A DNA stretch of 64,000 nt from NCBI RefSeq assembly GCF_003711225.1, contig NZ_CP031030.1:3162001-3226000 (forward strand), read 5' to 3'. The translations under genes and the position numbers were made by a program. Origin of the DNA: Runella sp. SP2. Lineage in GTDB: Bacteria; Bacteroidota; Bacteroidia; Cytophagales; Spirosomataceae. Every line of letters starts with the position of its first letter. Positions within the stretch are counted from its first letter, which is position 1. This document shows positions 8,201 to 17,901 of this stretch, piece after piece. Under the pieces are notes generated by a model, which saw nothing but the letters and a program-made list of their open reading frames with translations, had not been told where the DNA came from and made no database searches.

Positions 8201-9784
8201 TTAGTAGCCTGGGTTTTGTTCAATGATTGGGTTCTGCGTCTTTTCAGTATCTGGGATTGGCCAGATAAAACGAAAATCCGCATAAGGAATCGCTGCTTGA
8301 GTTGGATTGATTGCTCCCCCCACACGGTACAAAGCAGCACCTTGTGAAGCGTTTGCATACTTAGCAGGGATACCACCTGTGGTAAAATCAGGGTCAACGG
8401 CATTGCGGTGAATATCCGCCCAACGCTTTCCTTCTGCTAAAAACTCAATTCTTCTTTCCAACAAAATAGCCGCAATAAGCGCTTTTTTATCAGCAAAGCT
8501 GGCAGCAGTATAAGCTTCTGTTGCAGGCGCGGCAAGTGCACGGTTACGTACTGCGTTCAATAGAGCAATAGCTCTGTCAGAAACGCCTGTAGCTTGACGA
8601 GCTTCGGCTTCAGCTGAGTTCAACAGTACTTCTGCGTAGCGAATCTGCGGTGCAAAGTCAGCTCTTTCGGTGTAAGACGTATATTTTCTAGTGAACACGT
8701 TTACCGTTGAAGCTCCGTTGGCATTGGCACCAGTAAGGTACAATTGCGTACGACGCTTATCAGTTTCCAACCATTTCGCATTGTTCCAAATGATTGGCGA
8801 AATAGCCAACAAACCACGCGCACCTAAGTTAGCAGCACCGTACATACTTGGCAAGGCACCGTTGGTACCAGTGTTATCCAAAGCATCGTTACGAATTGAG
8901 AAGATGCTCTCCGTAGAACTATTATTTGTAAATGGCCCATTAGGCTCGTCTGTCAATTTCCAAGCACCAATTGGGCTTACAAATGGCGCTGCTGCAGGTA
9001 CCAATTTAGCCCCTTCAGCAATCACACCTGCCCAGTCACCTTTGTGCAATTTCACGCGTTGTTTCAAGGCAATGGCCGCCGCTTTTGTCGCACGAACAGT
9101 TCCTGGTGAAAGTGTCGCTGGCAAGTTTGTTTCAGCAAAATCCAAATCTGCTAAGATTTTTTCGTAGTTCTCAGCCACCGTTGGGCGAGGAATAGCTCTT
9201 ACTTGATCTACTGCCGAACCTGAGTTTATGGCAAAATCGCGGTAAGGAACCCCTAATTTATTTCCATTTCCATCCAAGTATGGTCTTGCATAAAGCGTCA
9301 CGGCTTCGTGGTGCGCCAATGCTCTCAAGAAACGACACTCAGCTTCGTATTGAGACGCAAGTGCAGCAGAAATGATGTTGGTTTGAGCCGCATTTTTAAA
9401 GCCATCAATCGAAATGTTTGCCTTATTAATAAGTGCGTACAACGCTCCCCAGTGCCCTACGTTATTGGCCGTGGTGGTGTTGTAAGTAGCTTGGTAAGTA
9501 ATTTGGAAGAAAGCTGCCACGTTGATAACGTCTTCGCCGCGTGCATCACCTTGTTCGATGTTGGCCGCTCCAAAAGGATACCCACGTACAGAACCATCGG
9601 TGTATGGGCTACTTTGTGCTGCATCATATACACCATACAACGACAAGAGGCAACGGTCGGCCGTACTGAATGCACTTGCATCGGTAATGGCGTTAAAAGG
9701 GCTTTTGTCCAGGGCGGTTTCGCAACTGCTCATCATCGCCAGTGGAATCGCACCTATTAATATTCTTTTTACTAATGTTTTCAT
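8201..9784 (-). CDS. SusD/RagB family nutrient-binding outer-membrane lipoprotein
   Basis: Second SusD-type lid protein. Signal peptide with lipobox MMSSC, then ETALDKSPFNAITDASAF at the mature N-terminus, TPR-like helical core and C-terminal QIRYAEVLLNSAEAEARQA and RRIEFLAEGKRWADIHR motifs. 527 aa, within the family range. It lies 26 bp downstream of SusC2 and ends the operon (terminator at 8141-8168). It is clearly diverged from the first SusD, so the two systems probably take different ligands. Confidence 0.94.
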   Translation of the reverse strand: MKTLVKRILIGAIPLAMMSSCETALDKSPFNAITDASAFSTADRCLLSLYGVYDAAQSSPYTDGSVRGYPFGAANIEQGDARGEDVINVAAFFQITYQATYNTTTANNVGHWGALYALINKANISIDGFKNAAQTNIISAALASQYEAECRFLRALAHHEAVTLYARPYLDGNGNKLGVPYRDFAINSGSAVDQVRAIPRPTVAENYEKILADLDFAETNLPATLSPGTVRATKAAAIALKQRVKLHKGDWAGVIAEGAKLVPAAAPFVSPIGAWKLTDEPNGPFTNNSSTESIFSIRNDALDNTGTNGALPSMYGAANLGARGLLAISPIIWNNAKWLETDKRRTQLYLTGANANGASTVNVFTRKYTSYTERADFAPQIRYAEVLLNSAEAEARQATGVSDRAIALLNAVRNRALAAPATEAYTAASFADKKALIAAILLERRIEFLAEGKRWADIHRNAVDPDFTTGGIPAKYANASQGAALYRVGGAINPTQAAIPYADFRFIWPIPDTEKTQNPIIEQNPGY

Positions 9785-9810
9785 AAATCAATCGTTTGTC
9801 GTAGTGTGAA

Positions 9811-12800
9811 TTAAAAACCAACATTTAAACCAAAAGAAACGGTTCTAATTTGTGGACTAACAGCGTTGTCTAAGCCCAACGTACTGATGTTGTCAGGGTC
9901 AGCTCCGCTGTATTTTGTCCATACAGCCAAGTTTTGTCCTTGCGCAAACAAACGCAAACTCTGCACAAAACCCTTCGTTGCTTTTGTCAACGCTTTGCTT
10001 GGTACACTGTAAGTCAATACGATGTTTTGTAAACGGAGGTAATCGCCGCTCTCTAGGAAACGAGAGTTTGCCAATTGAGATTGGTTGATGTTGTTACCTT
10101 GACCATAGTACAATCTAGGTACGTTGGTGATATCACCAGGCTTCTGCCATCTTTGAAGAATCTCACGACCATTGTTTTGGAAACTTTGGTTCATCAACGC
10201 ATCTTGACGAGTGATGTTGAAGATTTTGTTTCCACCTGAATAACGCAACATTATTTCTAAGCCCAACCCTTTGTAGTTAAAGTTGTTGGTAAATGCACCA
10301 AACCATACGGGTGTAGGATTTCCTAAACGCGCACGGTCATTGAAAGTCAGCGACGTTTGAGCGCCCAATGTGCCTTCGTTTTGACCAGAAGCAACGTAGT
10401 AACCACCAATTGAGAAAGGAGCACCGTTTGAAATATTCAACTGTGCAAGTGTACCATCCGCTTTCACATAAACTGGGTTACCATTTGCTGAGTTTACACC
10501 TGAGAACCGGTATCCGTGAATCACGTTGATGGGTTGACCTACTTCAATCAAGTTATAGCCACCGTTTTGGATGTATGGAACCGCCGTACCACCAATCGAG
10601 TAAAGGGCAGTGATTTCGTTTTTGATATTTGAGTAATTGAAGTTGGCATTCCAAGTGAAATCTTTGCTTCTAATGATGTCACCACCAATCGCCAACTCGA
10701 TACCCTTGTTGCGAAGCGAACCAATGTTTTGAGAAATTGAGTTGCCAGGAACCCCTGCGCTCAAAGGTGTTGGAACACCAAGTACCAAGTTATCAACGTC
10801 GTTGATGAAGTAATCCGCTGTTACGTTAAAACGGTTGTTAAGAATACCAATATCAATCCCTACGTCGTACTTGTTACTTGTTTCCCACTGCAAGTCTGAG
10901 TTACCAATGGCTGATACTGCAATACCACTGATGTTTCCGTACGGACGAGCACCATACGTACTCAAGTAAGGGAAGCCGCTCAAAGTATTACCAACTCTTG
11001 CGTACGAAGCTTTCACTTTCACTTCGTTGATGTATTGGCTCAAGCCGCTGTTTGTCCAGAAGCCTTCTTGCGATACGCGCCAGCCTGCTGAGAAACCTGG
11101 GAATACCCCGTAACGTTTTTCAGGTGCCAAAGAGCTTTGTCCATCGCGACGAATCGACGCTTGTACGAAGTATTTGTTGTTGAAATCGTAGTTAAAACGA
11201 CCAAACAATGACTCAAAACCAGACTGCGTCATCGACCCACCCGTTGTCTGAATGGCTGCACTACCCGTGATAAAGTTTTCTTTGATGAAGAACATATCCG
11301 AGATGTTTGAGCCTGACGTAGAGTGCCACTTGTAGTTATCGCGTTGCACTTCGTGACCTGCTGTTAGGTAAATGTTGTGGTTTTTACCCAACGTCAAGTT
11401 GTAGTTTAAGTAGTTTTGCCACGTATAACGCAAACGATTTTGGTTTTCGTTGTACACATAACCGTTTGTTCCACCCGTTGATGTTCCGTAACCGTCACCG
11501 TGAAGATTTGTCCAGCTTTGGAAGCTGTAATCGCTAAACATATCTGCCGAGAATACCGAGCGCAATTTCAAGCCTTGAATCGGAGAAATTTCGATAAAGC
11601 TGTTGTTGATGATACGGTATTTGTCCGAACGGTACTGGTTGTTACGCAACGTAAAGGCCGCATTCGTGAAGTTGTCATCCACCGAAGTCGTGTTAGCGCC
11701 TGGGTTCATTGAGTTACCGTTTGGCCAGTTGATGTTAAAACCAGTTGGGTGGTTGGCATTGTAAGGCGACACGTTTGGCAACAAACGAAGCGTTGACGAA
11801 ATCGCACCACTCAAAGCGTTGGTACCGTTGTTTTGGTCTCCGTCGTCTTGGCGGCTAATGGTGATGTTGTTACCCACTTTGATATACTTGTTTGCTTCGT
11901 GTTCTACGTTCAAACGAGCACGGTATGCTTTGTTAAAGTTGGTAATGATAATCCCTTGTTGCTGCGAGTAGTTGAGCGACATATAATAGCTAGTCTTTTC
12001 AGTACCACCTTGCGCACTTAGGGTGTGGTTATGCACCGCCGCATTGTTTACCATCACTTGGTCTTGCCAGTTGGTGTTAGTTTGAGCTGCGTCCATGTTG
12101 GCACGCAAAGCTTGACCTGCATTGGCCAATTTTTCGTTGGCAATCATCACAAATTCTTGGGCATTCAAGACGTCAAAACGCTTGAGGGCGTTGTTGAAAC
12201 CGATAGAAGCATCGTAGCTAACTTTACCTCTTCCTTTTGTACCTTTTTTGGTAGTAATCAAAATAACCCCCGCAGCCGCTCTCGAACCATAAATCGCCGT
12301 AGCCGATCCATCTTTCAACACTTCCATGTTTTCGATGTCGGCAGGGTTAATATCTCCCAAAGCGTTTGAGTTGGTTGTACTTGCCAAGTTTCCAGAAAGG
12401 ATAGGCACACCGTCCACCACGATCAATGGATCATTGGCTTGGTTTACTGAGTTTGTACCACGAATACGGATACGTGCTGGCGTGTTAACACCACCACCCA
12501 CGTTTGTTACCTGTACCCCTGTTGCACGACCAGCCAACTGCTTGTCAATCGAAGGAGTCATCAAGTTGGCGAATTGTTTTGCATCTACCTTTGAAGCAGA
12601 CCCCGTAAAAGCTTTGCGCTGCTGCACACCGTATCCAACTACTACGACCTCGCTCAGCTCGCTGGCCTGGGATTTAAGCGAAGGATTAATTACTGATTGG
12701 CTACCTACCAACACTTCTTGTTCTTCCATTCCTACGAATGAAAACACCAAGGTACTATTGCCATTCGGAACTCGGATAGAGTACTTGCCGTTACCATCCG

Positions 12801-12963
12801 TAACAGTTCCTGTTAACGTACCTTTCACAACTACACTTACCCCAGGTAATGGAGAACTGTCATCACTACTGGTGACTGCACCAGTAACGGTACGCTCTTG
12901 CGCTCTGAGTTGAGTGCAAAAGCCCAATAACAAGCAAAAGCTTGCCAGTAAAAAATTACGCAT
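9811..12963 (-). CDS. SusC/RagA family TonB-linked outer-membrane transporter
   Basis: Second TonB-dependent SusC-type channel, 1,050 aa. Signal peptide ends at LRAQ, then a carboxypeptidase-like regulatory domain (VTGAVTSSDDSSPLPGV), TonB-box region SEVVVVGYG, plug with RIRGTNSVNQANDPLIVVDG and DGSATAIYGSRAAAGVILIT, and a beta-barrel ending in GLNVGF with terminal Phe. It heads a two-gene operon with the SusD at 8201-9784. No sigma/anti-sigma pair or hybrid two-component regulator, usual controllers of such loci, is adjacent. The 241 bp upstream to the AddB-like gene hold both divergent promoters. Confidence 0.96.
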   Translation of the reverse strand: MRNFLLASFCLLLGFCTQLRAQERTVTGAVTSSDDSSPLPGVSVVVKGTLTGTVTDGNGKYSIRVPNGNSTLVFSFVGMEEQEVLVGSQSVINPSLKSQASELSEVVVVGYGVQQRKAFTGSASKVDAKQFANLMTPSIDKQLAGRATGVQVTNVGGGVNTPARIRIRGTNSVNQANDPLIVVDGVPILSGNLASTTNSNALGDINPADIENMEVLKDGSATAIYGSRAAAGVILITTKKGTKGRGKVSYDASIGFNNALKRFDVLNAQEFVMIANEKLANAGQALRANMDAAQTNTNWQDQVMVNNAAVHNHTLSAQGGTEKTSYYMSLNYSQQQGIIITNFNKAYRARLNVEHEANKYIKVGNNITISRQDDGDQNNGTNALSGAISSTLRLLPNVSPYNANHPTGFNINWPNGNSMNPGANTTSVDDNFTNAAFTLRNNQYRSDKYRIINNSFIEISPIQGLKLRSVFSADMFSDYSFQSWTNLHGDGYGTSTGGTNGYVYNENQNRLRYTWQNYLNYNLTLGKNHNIYLTAGHEVQRDNYKWHSTSGSNISDMFFIKENFITGSAAIQTTGGSMTQSGFESLFGRFNYDFNNKYFVQASIRRDGQSSLAPEKRYGVFPGFSAGWRVSQEGFWTNSGLSQYINEVKVKASYARVGNTLSGFPYLSTYGARPYGNISGIAVSAIGNSDLQWETSNKYDVGIDIGILNNRFNVTADYFINDVDNLVLGVPTPLSAGVPGNSISQNIGSLRNKGIELAIGGDIIRSKDFTWNANFNYSNIKNEITALYSIGGTAVPYIQNGGYNLIEVGQPINVIHGYRFSGVNSANGNPVYVKADGTLAQLNISNGAPFSIGGYYVASGQNEGTLGAQTSLTFNDRARLGNPTPVWFGAFTNNFNYKGLGLEIMLRYSGGNKIFNITRQDALMNQSFQNNGREILQRWQKPGDITNVPRLYYGQGNNINQSQLANSRFLESGDYLRLQNIVLTYSVPSKALTKATKGFVQSLRLFAQGQNLAVWTKYSGADPDNISTLGLDNAVSPQIRTVSFGLNVGF

Positions 12964-13204
12964 ACGATTTAGTTTGGTTTTTAGTTTAACAAAATGGTGT
13001 TAACTCTTTTACTTCGCACAAAAGTTAGGCGCTTTAGTGCTAATGTAAGCGCGAAATTAAAACATGATTAAAAGAATATCTCTAAAAATCAGTAAGTATT
13101 CTTAGTAACATCGGCCAACACCCCGAAATTTAGCGACGAAAAATACTTATTTTACTGACAAAACCTTAAACCTTCAACCGAAACAATAAATACAAATTTT
13201 GTCC

Positions 13205-16200
13205 ATGATTGAATCCTTTTTAGAAAAAACAGCTCGGTATATTTTTTCAAAACATCCTGACATTCGGCAACTTGAGCAATTATCTATCATTGTTCCTACC
13301 CGACGGTCTGGGTATTTTTTAAAACGTGCTTTGGCGCAGTGTTCTGCTCAGCCATTTTTGGCACCTGAAGTCGTCGCAATCGACGATTTTGTAGCTGACC
13401 GTTGCAAGATAGAAATTGCCGATAATGTGAGCCTACTCTTTGAATTATACGATATTTTCAAGCAAGTTGATAAAAACATCACCTTCGACCGCTACTTGCA
13501 ATGGGGTAGTATGCTACTGCGTGACTTTGACCAAATTGACCAGTATCTGATTGATGCCGATTACCTTTTTGACTATATCACCGAGGCCAAAGCCCTCGAA
13601 CGGTGGCAAGTTGATTGGCCAAACAGCAACGTTTCTACGCAATCAGACCGCCTAAAAGCGTATTTTGAATTGTTCTCAAACCTTAAAAAGGTATATTTTT
13701 CATTCAAAAAAGACCTAAAAGAGAGAAACAGGGCGTTTCGTGGAATGGCCTACCGAGATTTAGCTGAAAATGCAGTTGATGTCCTACTCACCGCCGACCA
13801 TTCCATCAAACCGCATTACTATTTTGTTGGCTTCAACGCCCTAACTGCGGCCGAAGAGAAAATCATCAAAACCCTCGTTAATGCCAAACAAGCCGAAACG
13901 ATTTGGGATTGTGATTACTACTATATGCGCGATAATCCGCTCGCCGAAGGGGGGAAATTTTTGCGTAAATACCGCGACGCGGCCTGGTCAGGTGAATGGA
14001 AATGGAGTGAAAGCCATTTATTGGGCACCCAAAAAGACATACACGTCTATGCCGTTCCCAATGCTTCGATGCAGGCCAAAGTGGCGGGCGAGCTCTACCA
14101 ACAATGGTGCGCAGAAGGACAAGGTGGTTCGGAACAACGCCCTGTAGGGATTGTTTTAGCCGACGAAAACCTGCTCGTTCCGATGCTCAATGGGCTTGAT
14201 GAATCCATTACCGACTTGAACGTAACGATGGGTCTTACGCTTCGTAACTCGCTGCTATTTACGCTCATAGACTCCCTTTTTGAGTTACAATTTACCATTG
14301 CTGAATTTAGGTCCAAAGACGGACGGGCCGTAAAAATCCCCAAATTCAACCATCGAACGGTTCAAAAAGTACTGAACCACCCCTTCATTCGTCGGTATGA
14401 ATTTCTGGCTCTACAACAACGTGATGTCTCGACCGAAACCATCATTCAAGTGACTATTAGGGAAATTCAGCAGCGCAATTTGGTCTATCTCGACCCTGCC
14501 CTACTCCTCGAATGGGGACAACAACACCCGCTTTTTAAAACACTTTTTAGCCGCTGGGACGACAACCCACACACTGTCATCAAGGTATTTTATGACCTGA
14601 TTGATATTTTGCGTGAGGTGTATAAAGACACCCAAAATGCGATTGAAACGGAATACCTATACTTGTTTTATACACTCCTAAAACAACTCGAAACGACGCT
14701 CAGTACCGAGCACGTTGAAAAGCTCAATTTGCGCACGTTTAAAGCCTTTTTGTACGAACTTATCCGCCAAACACGCATACCGTTTAGTGGCGAACCCGTC
14801 AGTCCGCTTCAAATTATAGGGATGCTCGAAACCAGGGCGTTAGACTTTGAACGAATCGTTATTTTGTCGATGAACGAAGGGGTTTTCCCCATGACCAAAC
14901 GCCAAAATTCGCTCATCCCGTTTGACATTGCCAAAGAAGCAGGCTTACCCGTTTTTAGCGACCAAGATGCAGTGATGTCGTACCATTTTTATCGGCTTTT
15001 ACAACGTGCCAACGATGTTCATCTCGTCTATGTAACCGATTCAAACACCTACAATGGCGGCGAAAAAAGTCGGTTTATTCTCCAAATTGAGCATGAACTT
15101 GTGCCCAAAGCCAACGGAAATATCAAGTTTACGGAACACGTGGTTAGGTTTCAAGAGATGGATACCTCCGATATTGGTATGACAGACTCCGACGTCGATA
15201 CAACCCCAAACAGTAAACCCCAAACAGTAAACTCCAAACATACCATCAACAACGATTGGACTGTACCCAAAACCCCCGAAACACTAGCATTTTTACGCCA
15301 AAACTTAGCTAACGGTGGTCTATACGCAACCCACCTCAACCAGTACTTAAAATGCTCACTTCAATATTATTTTAGTCGCGTGGCGGGGGTTTCGGAAGAC
15401 GAGGAAGTGGAAGAAAGAATGGGAGCTGCCGATTTTGGTTCGTGGATACACGCCGTGTTGGAACGCATTGACATCGAATTTTTGATGGACGGAAAGCCCA
15501 TTAGCGATGCCGAAATCAAGGCCGTACTGCGCGAAGAATTTGCCAAATTGTTCCGAGGTTACGACCCAGAATCGGGCATCAATCGTCTTTTGTACCAAGT
15601 AGCCGAACAAACCGTGTTGGATTTTCTGAAAGAACAACGCCAACGCGATGAAAACCTTGTTGTGCTCGCTACCGAGCAAAAATTGACTGCAACCTTTAAC
15701 GTACCCCTATCAGACGGCCCGCTCGCTTTGAAAATTGCGGGAAAAATTGACCGCGTAGAACTCCTCAACAACGTCATTCGCGTGGCCGATTACAAAACGG
15801 GCAAAATCGAACAGCTCCCCAAAGTTACCCCCGATAAACTTGATCACATTATGAACTCGGGCGACAATTCAAACCATGAAAAAATCAGGCAGTTATGGAT
15901 TTATCAATACCTGATTTATAAACAAATGCTGCGTGAAAAAGGCTTGCGTTTGCGCGGACGCGAGTTTCACTTAGATGCCTACGAAGTGACTTCGGGCTTT
16001 TACTCCCTGCGCAATATCAAACGTGGTTTTATCTTTAATCCTTTAAAATTTGGCGATACCCAAGATGCCGAATCGTACGTAGAACAGTCGGAAAACTACC
16101 TCCGCACCTTTGTCATTGATAAACTTCTTAATCCTGACGAGCCTTTCCGAAAAACCGACTACCTAACGGCTTGTCAGTTTTGTGATTTTAGGGAAATTTG

Positions 16201-16210
16201 TGGTCGATAA
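13205..16210 (+). CDS. AddB-like PD-(D/E)XK exonuclease with Fe-S staple
   Basis: Probable nuclease subunit of an AddAB-type helicase-nuclease that resects double-strand breaks for recombination. The N-terminal two thirds resemble an inactive UvrD-like helicase (IIVPTRRSGYFLKRAL near residue 30; IVILSMNEGVFP near 555). The C-terminal RecB nuclease shows GSWIHAVLERI, EQKLTATF, GKIDRVE and DYKTGK, the expected His/Glu/Asp/Lys catalytic set. One Cys in YLKCSLQYYF and a final CxxC-x5-C (CQFCDFREIC) match the four-Cys iron-sulfur clamp known for AddB. ATG 13205 is preferred over an in-frame TTG 6 bp upstream. The AddA helicase partner is not in this window. Confidence 0.85.
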   Translation: MIESFLEKTARYIFSKHPDIRQLEQLSIIVPTRRSGYFLKRALAQCSAQPFLAPEVVAIDDFVADRCKIEIADNVSLLFELYDIFKQVDKNITFDRYLQWGSMLLRDFDQIDQYLIDADYLFDYITEAKALERWQVDWPNSNVSTQSDRLKAYFELFSNLKKVYFSFKKDLKERNRAFRGMAYRDLAENAVDVLLTADHSIKPHYYFVGFNALTAAEEKIIKTLVNAKQAETIWDCDYYYMRDNPLAEGGKFLRKYRDAAWSGEWKWSESHLLGTQKDIHVYAVPNASMQAKVAGELYQQWCAEGQGGSEQRPVGIVLADENLLVPMLNGLDESITDLNVTMGLTLRNSLLFTLIDSLFELQFTIAEFRSKDGRAVKIPKFNHRTVQKVLNHPFIRRYEFLALQQRDVSTETIIQVTIREIQQRNLVYLDPALLLEWGQQHPLFKTLFSRWDDNPHTVIKVFYDLIDILREVYKDTQNAIETEYLYLFYTLLKQLETTLSTEHVEKLNLRTFKAFLYELIRQTRIPFSGEPVSPLQIIGMLETRALDFERIVILSMNEGVFPMTKRQNSLIPFDIAKEAGLPVFSDQDAVMSYHFYRLLQRANDVHLVYVTDSNTYNGGEKSRFILQIEHELVPKANGNIKFTEHVVRFQEMDTSDIGMTDSDVDTTPNSKPQTVNSKHTINNDWTVPKTPETLAFLRQNLANGGLYATHLNQYLKCSLQYYFSRVAGVSEDEEVEERMGAADFGSWIHAVLERIDIEFLMDGKPISDAEIKAVLREEFAKLFRGYDPESGINRLLYQVAEQTVLDFLKEQRQRDENLVVLATEQKLTATFNVPLSDGPLALKIAGKIDRVELLNNVIRVADYKTGKIEQLPKVTPDKLDHIMNSGDNSNHEKIRQLWIYQYLIYKQMLREKGLRLRGREFHLDAYEVTSGFYSLRNIKRGFIFNPLKFGDTQDAESYVEQSENYLRTFVIDKLLNPDEPFRKTDYLTACQFCDFREICGR

Positions 16211-16218
16211 ATCGCCTC

Positions 16219-16569
16219 TCAAGCAGCCTGTATGAGCAATGCAGGTTGCTTGGCCCTTCGTCGGGCGACGGGTGCGGCAAAACCATCTTTTTGACGCACC
16301 AACCCATCGTGCCCCACGGAAGTATGAAGTAGGTTGATAATACACCCCCGCCGAATGCGCACAAATGAGTTAGATAATTCTGTTTCAAAAAGCCCCAAAG
16401 TTTTGGCTACCAGCATCGGTGGATGGGCATTTATTACGATAAGCGTATAATTTCGACGCCCCTCTAAACGAACAATTTCATTCAAAGGCACAAATACTTT
16501 TCCTCCAATACATGGAAGACGCAAGCCAGCAACGCCTTTTTTGGTAAATGCAAGTTCATATACTTTCAT
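16219..16569 (-). CDS. Stand-alone LytTR DNA-binding domain protein
   Basis: 116-aa product consisting of little more than a LytTR DNA-binding domain: KVFVPLNEIVRLEGRRNYTLIV, then LVAKTLGLFETELSNSFVRIRRGCIINLLHT. This fold normally sits after a response-regulator receiver, which is absent here, so activation must be by another route. I chose ATG 16569; an in-frame start at 16626 would add 19 unrelated residues. The gene converges on the AddB-like gene (8 bp between stops) and diverges from the exonuclease at 16698. Its last codons overlap an inverted repeat (16220-16252). Targets unknown. Confidence 0.8.
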   Translation of the reverse strand: MKVYELAFTKKGVAGLRLPCIGGKVFVPLNEIVRLEGRRNYTLIVINAHPPMLVAKTLGLFETELSNSFVRIRRGCIINLLHTSVGHDGLVRQKDGFAAPVARRRAKQPALLIQAA

Positions 16570-16697
16570 GAGTAGCAGGGAGTTAGTGAATAGTTGTACA
16601 AAGGTGCATGATTTGCCTTTGGCCATTCAAGGGGAAAACTACCCTTCACTTCCCGCAATTTTCCCGTATTTTTACAGCTTAGTTTATAGCCATATAT

Positions 16698-17222
16698 ATG
16701 TTTGCCATTGTTGACATTGAAACCACGGGCGGCGCCTATGCCACAAGCCGCATCACTGAAATTGCAATTATTCGCCACGATGGCACCCAAATCATAGATT
16801 CTTACCAAAGTTTGGTCAATCCTCAATGTTGGATTCCTGGTTTTATTACCCAACTGACGGGCATCGACAACGAGATGGTCAAAGATGCCCCTACTTTTGA
16901 AGAAATCGCCGATGAAGTACGTCGAATGACCCTCAATGCCGCCTTTGTAGCGCACAATGCTTCATTTGATTATGGGTTTGTGCAAAGGGAATTCAACCGT
17001 TTGGATGAGTATTTCAAACGCGATACGTTGTGCACGGTGAAACTAAGTCGGAAAATTTTTCCTGGCTATAAGTCGTACAGTTTGGGCAACATTTGCCGCG
17101 ACCTCCAAATCCGCCACGTCAACCATCACCGCGCCATGGGCGATGCCTCCGCCACTACCCTATTGTTTGAGCAGCTTCTTCAAAATGACCACGCTGGCAT
17201 CCTAAAAGACTGGCGCCCGTAA
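16698..17222 (+). CDS. DEDDh 3'-5' exonuclease (DnaQ/PolC-epsilon like)
   Basis: 174-aa exonuclease of the DnaQ fold. Exo I motif DIETTG (residues 6-11) gives the first Asp/Glu pair, Exo II is HNASFDYGFVQ (about 89-99), and Exo III is HHRAMGDASAT (about 147-157) with the His and final Asp of the DEDDh type. It lacks the C-terminal region of true epsilon subunits and lacks a fused GIY-YIG or helicase domain, so a general DNA/RNA trimming or repair role is as likely as replication proofreading. Monocistronic: a palindromic element follows at 17228-17274. Confidence 0.88.
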   Translation: MFAIVDIETTGGAYATSRITEIAIIRHDGTQIIDSYQSLVNPQCWIPGFITQLTGIDNEMVKDAPTFEEIADEVRRMTLNAAFVAHNASFDYGFVQREFNRLDEYFKRDTLCTVKLSRKIFPGYKSYSLGNICRDLQIRHVNHHRAMGDASATTLLFEQLLQNDHAGILKDWRP

Positions 17223-17227
17223 GCTAG

Positions 17228-17274
17228 TCCCGAACTCCGATTTGGGACATCTTCGGCCTAGCGTCTCCGACGCA
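17228..17274. repeat. Intergenic pair of palindromes
   Basis: Two adjacent hairpins: GTCCCGAA/TTTGGGAC at 17228-17249 (one G-T pair) and GCGTC/GACGC with a 3-nt loop at 17262-17274. Neither is followed by a T run, so they are not ordinary terminators. The minus strand reads GCGTCGGA, a start shared with the repeat at 28528-28550, which hints at a dispersed REP-like family. Confidence 0.55.
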
Positions 17275-17327
17275 ACCAAGAAAAAATGCGCCCACTTGAA
17301 CCATTTTACGCATCGGTCAGTTTTGTA

Positions 17328-17341
17328 AGTGATTACTCACT
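17328..17341. promoter_or_regulatory. Probable TetR operator
   Basis: Perfect inverted repeat AGTGA-TTAC-TCACT ending 11 bp before the ATG of the TetR gene at 17353. Position and shape fit autorepression of the TetR/hydrolase operon. The matching regulator is inferred from adjacency. Confidence 0.6.
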
Positions 17342-17352
17342 TTTATTAAACA

Positions 17353-17892
17353 ATGACTGAAAAACAAGAACTTATTTTGGCAACTGCCCTTCGGCTTTTT
17401 GCCGAAAAAGGCTTTGATACGACCCCCACGAGCCTCATTGCCAAAGAAGCAGGCGTGTCGGAAGGACTGATTTTTCGCCATTTTACCAACAAAGACGGCC
17501 TCATGGACGCCATCGTCGCCATGAGCGAAGAGCGGCTTAGCGCCAATGCCGAGCGTATTTTACAATTATCCAACCCCGTTGACCAAATCCACGCGACGCT
17601 CGAACTACCCGTTCAGCTTTTTCAGGAAGAACGTGAGTTTTGGATGCTTCAGTTTTCGCTCAAATGGCAGAAAAAATACAAGAACCAAAACTACACCCCA
17701 AGCCCTGCACACCTAAAAGTAATACAAGCACTTACCGATGGTTTTCGGGCACTCGGATACGCACAACCTGAACAAGAAGTAAAAATTTTGATGATGCTTT
17801 TAGACGGTTTTAGTCACCAACTTGCCCTTTCTCCGTCTCCAGAGTACATCGAAACTACCCTCGCTTTTCTTAAAAGTAAATACCCCAACTAA
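17353..17892 (+). CDS. TetR/AcrR family transcriptional regulator
   Basis: 179-aa repressor-type regulator. The N-terminal HTH spans about residues 5-50 (TPTSLIAKEAGVSEGLIFRHFTNKDGLM), with a family-typical helix for DNA contact, and the all-helical C-terminal ligand domain follows. It is the first gene of a two-gene operon: the metallo-beta-lactamase-fold gene begins 9 bp downstream. A perfect 5-4-5 inverted repeat just before the ATG (17328-17341) is the likely operator, implying autoregulation with induction by a small ligand, perhaps the hydrolase substrate. Confidence 0.9.
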   Translation: MTEKQELILATALRLFAEKGFDTTPTSLIAKEAGVSEGLIFRHFTNKDGLMDAIVAMSEERLSANAERILQLSNPVDQIHATLELPVQLFQEEREFWMLQFSLKWQKKYKNQNYTPSPAHLKVIQALTDGFRALGYAQPEQEVKILMMLLDGFSHQLALSPSPEYIETTLAFLKSKYPN

Positions 17893-17901
17893 CACCGACA
17901 A

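Noticed and set aside
13199-13204. TTG start for the AddB-like gene
   Set aside because: ATG 13205 is in frame two codons later and is the ordinary choice.
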